From contig CAKTSW010000104.1 in assembly GCA_934613165.1 (NCBI GenBank), positions 1 to 5,782 on the forward strand: DNA of 5,782 nt. Reading direction: 5' to 3'. Origin of the DNA: an uncultured Ellagibacter sp. GTDB taxonomy: Bacteria > Actinomycetota > Coriobacteriia > Coriobacteriales > Eggerthellaceae. The translations under genes and the position numbers were made by a program. The number at the start of each line of letters is the position of its first letter. Position 1 is the first letter of the stretch. This document shows positions 5,151-5,782 of this stretch, one piece after another. The notes under the pieces were generated by a model. It searched no databases, was not told the DNA's origin, and was given only the letters and a program-made list of their open reading frames with translations.

Positions 5151-5280
5151 GGGGTTTTCCGCGCATCGGGTGTGCATTTCAGCGCGCGAGAGGGCGGTGC
5201 GCTACACTGAATCCAAACGATTTCTCGACGGGGCGCGCGGTTTCGCGCGCCCGCCGTTTCCCCTGACGCAAGGAGCGATT
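5151..5280 (+). other. Intergenic leader of the helicase gene, with a strong hairpin
   Basis: The 130-base gap holds no gene I can support. GGGCGCGCG (5231-5239) pairs perfectly with CGCGCGCCC (5244-5252) around GTTT, a stable 9-bp stem. Only three T follow, five bases later, so it is not a convincing terminator. TACACT at 5203-5208 could be a -10 box, but no -35 hexamer accompanies it. If it is used, the hairpin lies in the helicase leader, 28 bases before the GTG. No clear terminator for the WYL gene is visible here. Confidence 0.4.
5270..5275 (+). promoter_or_regulatory. Shine-Dalgarno site fixing the GTG start of the helicase gene
   Basis: AAGGAG lies 5 bases before GTG 5281. The first ATG in the same frame is at codon 72, beyond the WPHQ block, so the GTG start depends on this site. 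Confidence 0.8.
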
Positions 5281-5782
5281 GTGCCCGATTCCGCAGACCA
5301 CGCATTCGAAGACGAAACAGCCCTGCTCGCCTCGGCGGCGCGCGAGGCATCGTGCCCCGGCGAGCTGGGCGCGCTTGCCTGCAAGCTCTACGACGAGCAC
5401 CCCGACCTGACCGAGGAGGAAGCCTTCGAGGCGTTCTGCGACTGGGTGGCGTCGCGCGGCATAGAGCTGTGGCCGCATCAGGAAGAGGCGCTCATGTCGA
5501 TCATGGTGGGCGACCACGTCATCCTGGGCACGCCGACCGGCTCGGGCAAGTCGCTCGTGGCGCTCGGCATGCACTTCATCGCGATGTGCTTCGGCGAGCG
5601 GTCGTACTACACCGCTCCCATCAAGGCGCTCGTGAGCGAAAAGTTCTTCAACCTGGTCGAGCTTCTAGGGCGCGAGAACGTCGGCATGATCACAGGCGAC
5701 GTGCACATCAACACGTCGGCGCCGGTCATCTGCTGCACCGAGGAGATCCTCGCGAACCAGGCGCTCGCCGAGGGCGTAGACG
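5281..5782 (+). CDS. DEAD/DEAH-type superfamily 2 helicase resembling DUF3516 family, N-terminal 167 aa; runs off the window
   Basis: This is a predicted ATP-dependent RNA or DNA helicase, of which only the N-terminal part of the first RecA-like domain is present. The frame stays open from GTG 5281 to the window end. After a variable, acidic leader (1-60) comes a Q-motif-like IELWPHQEEAL (61-71). Motif I (Walker A) is GTPTGSGKS (83-91), with Lys90 for ATP binding. Motif Ia is TAPIKALVSEKFF (111-123), followed by VGMITGD (134-140) and ICCTEEILANQAL (150-162), a motif Ib/Ic-like block. The DExH box would lie just beyond the edge. The ATPTGSGKS, APIKALVSEKF and CCTEEILAN combination is what I remember from actinobacterial helicases carrying a C-terminal DUF3516 domain, related to the Ski2/HelY group; the C-terminus is not available to confirm this. 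Start choice rests on AAGGAG 5 bases upstream. It probably forms a unit separate from the WYL gene. Confidence 0.88.
   Translation, partial: MPDSADHAFEDETALLASAAREASCPGELGALACKLYDEHPDLTEEEAFEAFCDWVASRGIELWPHQEEALMSIMVGDHVILGTPTGSGKSLVALGMHFIAMCFGERSYYTAPIKALVSEKFFNLVELLGRENVGMITGDVHINTSAPVICCTEEILANQALAEGVD

Overview
The window looks like chromosomal DNA of a high-GC Gram-positive actinobacterium, most likely of the class Coriobacteriia (Eggerthella/Gordonibacter/Slackia-like). This rests on strong GC bias at third codon positions, GTG starts, AAGGAG ribosome sites, an actinobacterial-type release factor 2 core, a split transketolase, and a DUF3516-type helicase. The assignment is inferred from protein flavour and was not searched. 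I see no tRNA, rRNA, insertion sequence, phage gene or CRISPR array.

Layout. (1) Bases 1-2452, plus strand: the 3' part of prfB (release factor 2), then after 14 bases the N-terminal transketolase subunit, whose end overlaps the C-terminal subunit gene by 8 bases. These probably form one transcription unit, ended by a strong intrinsic terminator at 2486-2525. (2) Bases 2552-3835, minus strand, converging on that terminator: a radical SAM iron-sulfur enzyme of unknown substrate. (3) Bases 3836-4166: a divergent intergenic region with a -10-like box for each flanking gene, two large GC-rich inverted repeats, a short sequence that also occurs on the other side of the radical SAM gene, and small inverted and direct repeats in an AT-rich stretch. 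(4) Bases 4167-5150, plus strand: a helix-turn-helix/WYL-domain regulator. (5) From 5281 to the window end: the first 167 residues of a superfamily 2 helicase resembling the DUF3516 family.

How they fit together. prfB and the two tkt genes are housekeeping: translation termination and the non-oxidative pentose phosphate pathway, with the two transketolase subunits coupled in translation. The radical SAM gene and the WYL regulator are divergent and share a complex promoter region, so the regulator may control itself, the radical SAM gene, or both. This is positional inference. The helicase is probably a separate unit.

Most worth a second look: the RF2 stop-recognition tripeptide reads SPT instead of SPF, while none of the five complete stop codons here is TGA; the uncharacterised radical SAM enzyme with extra cysteines; and the repeat-rich divergent region. 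I found no complete new multi-gene system.
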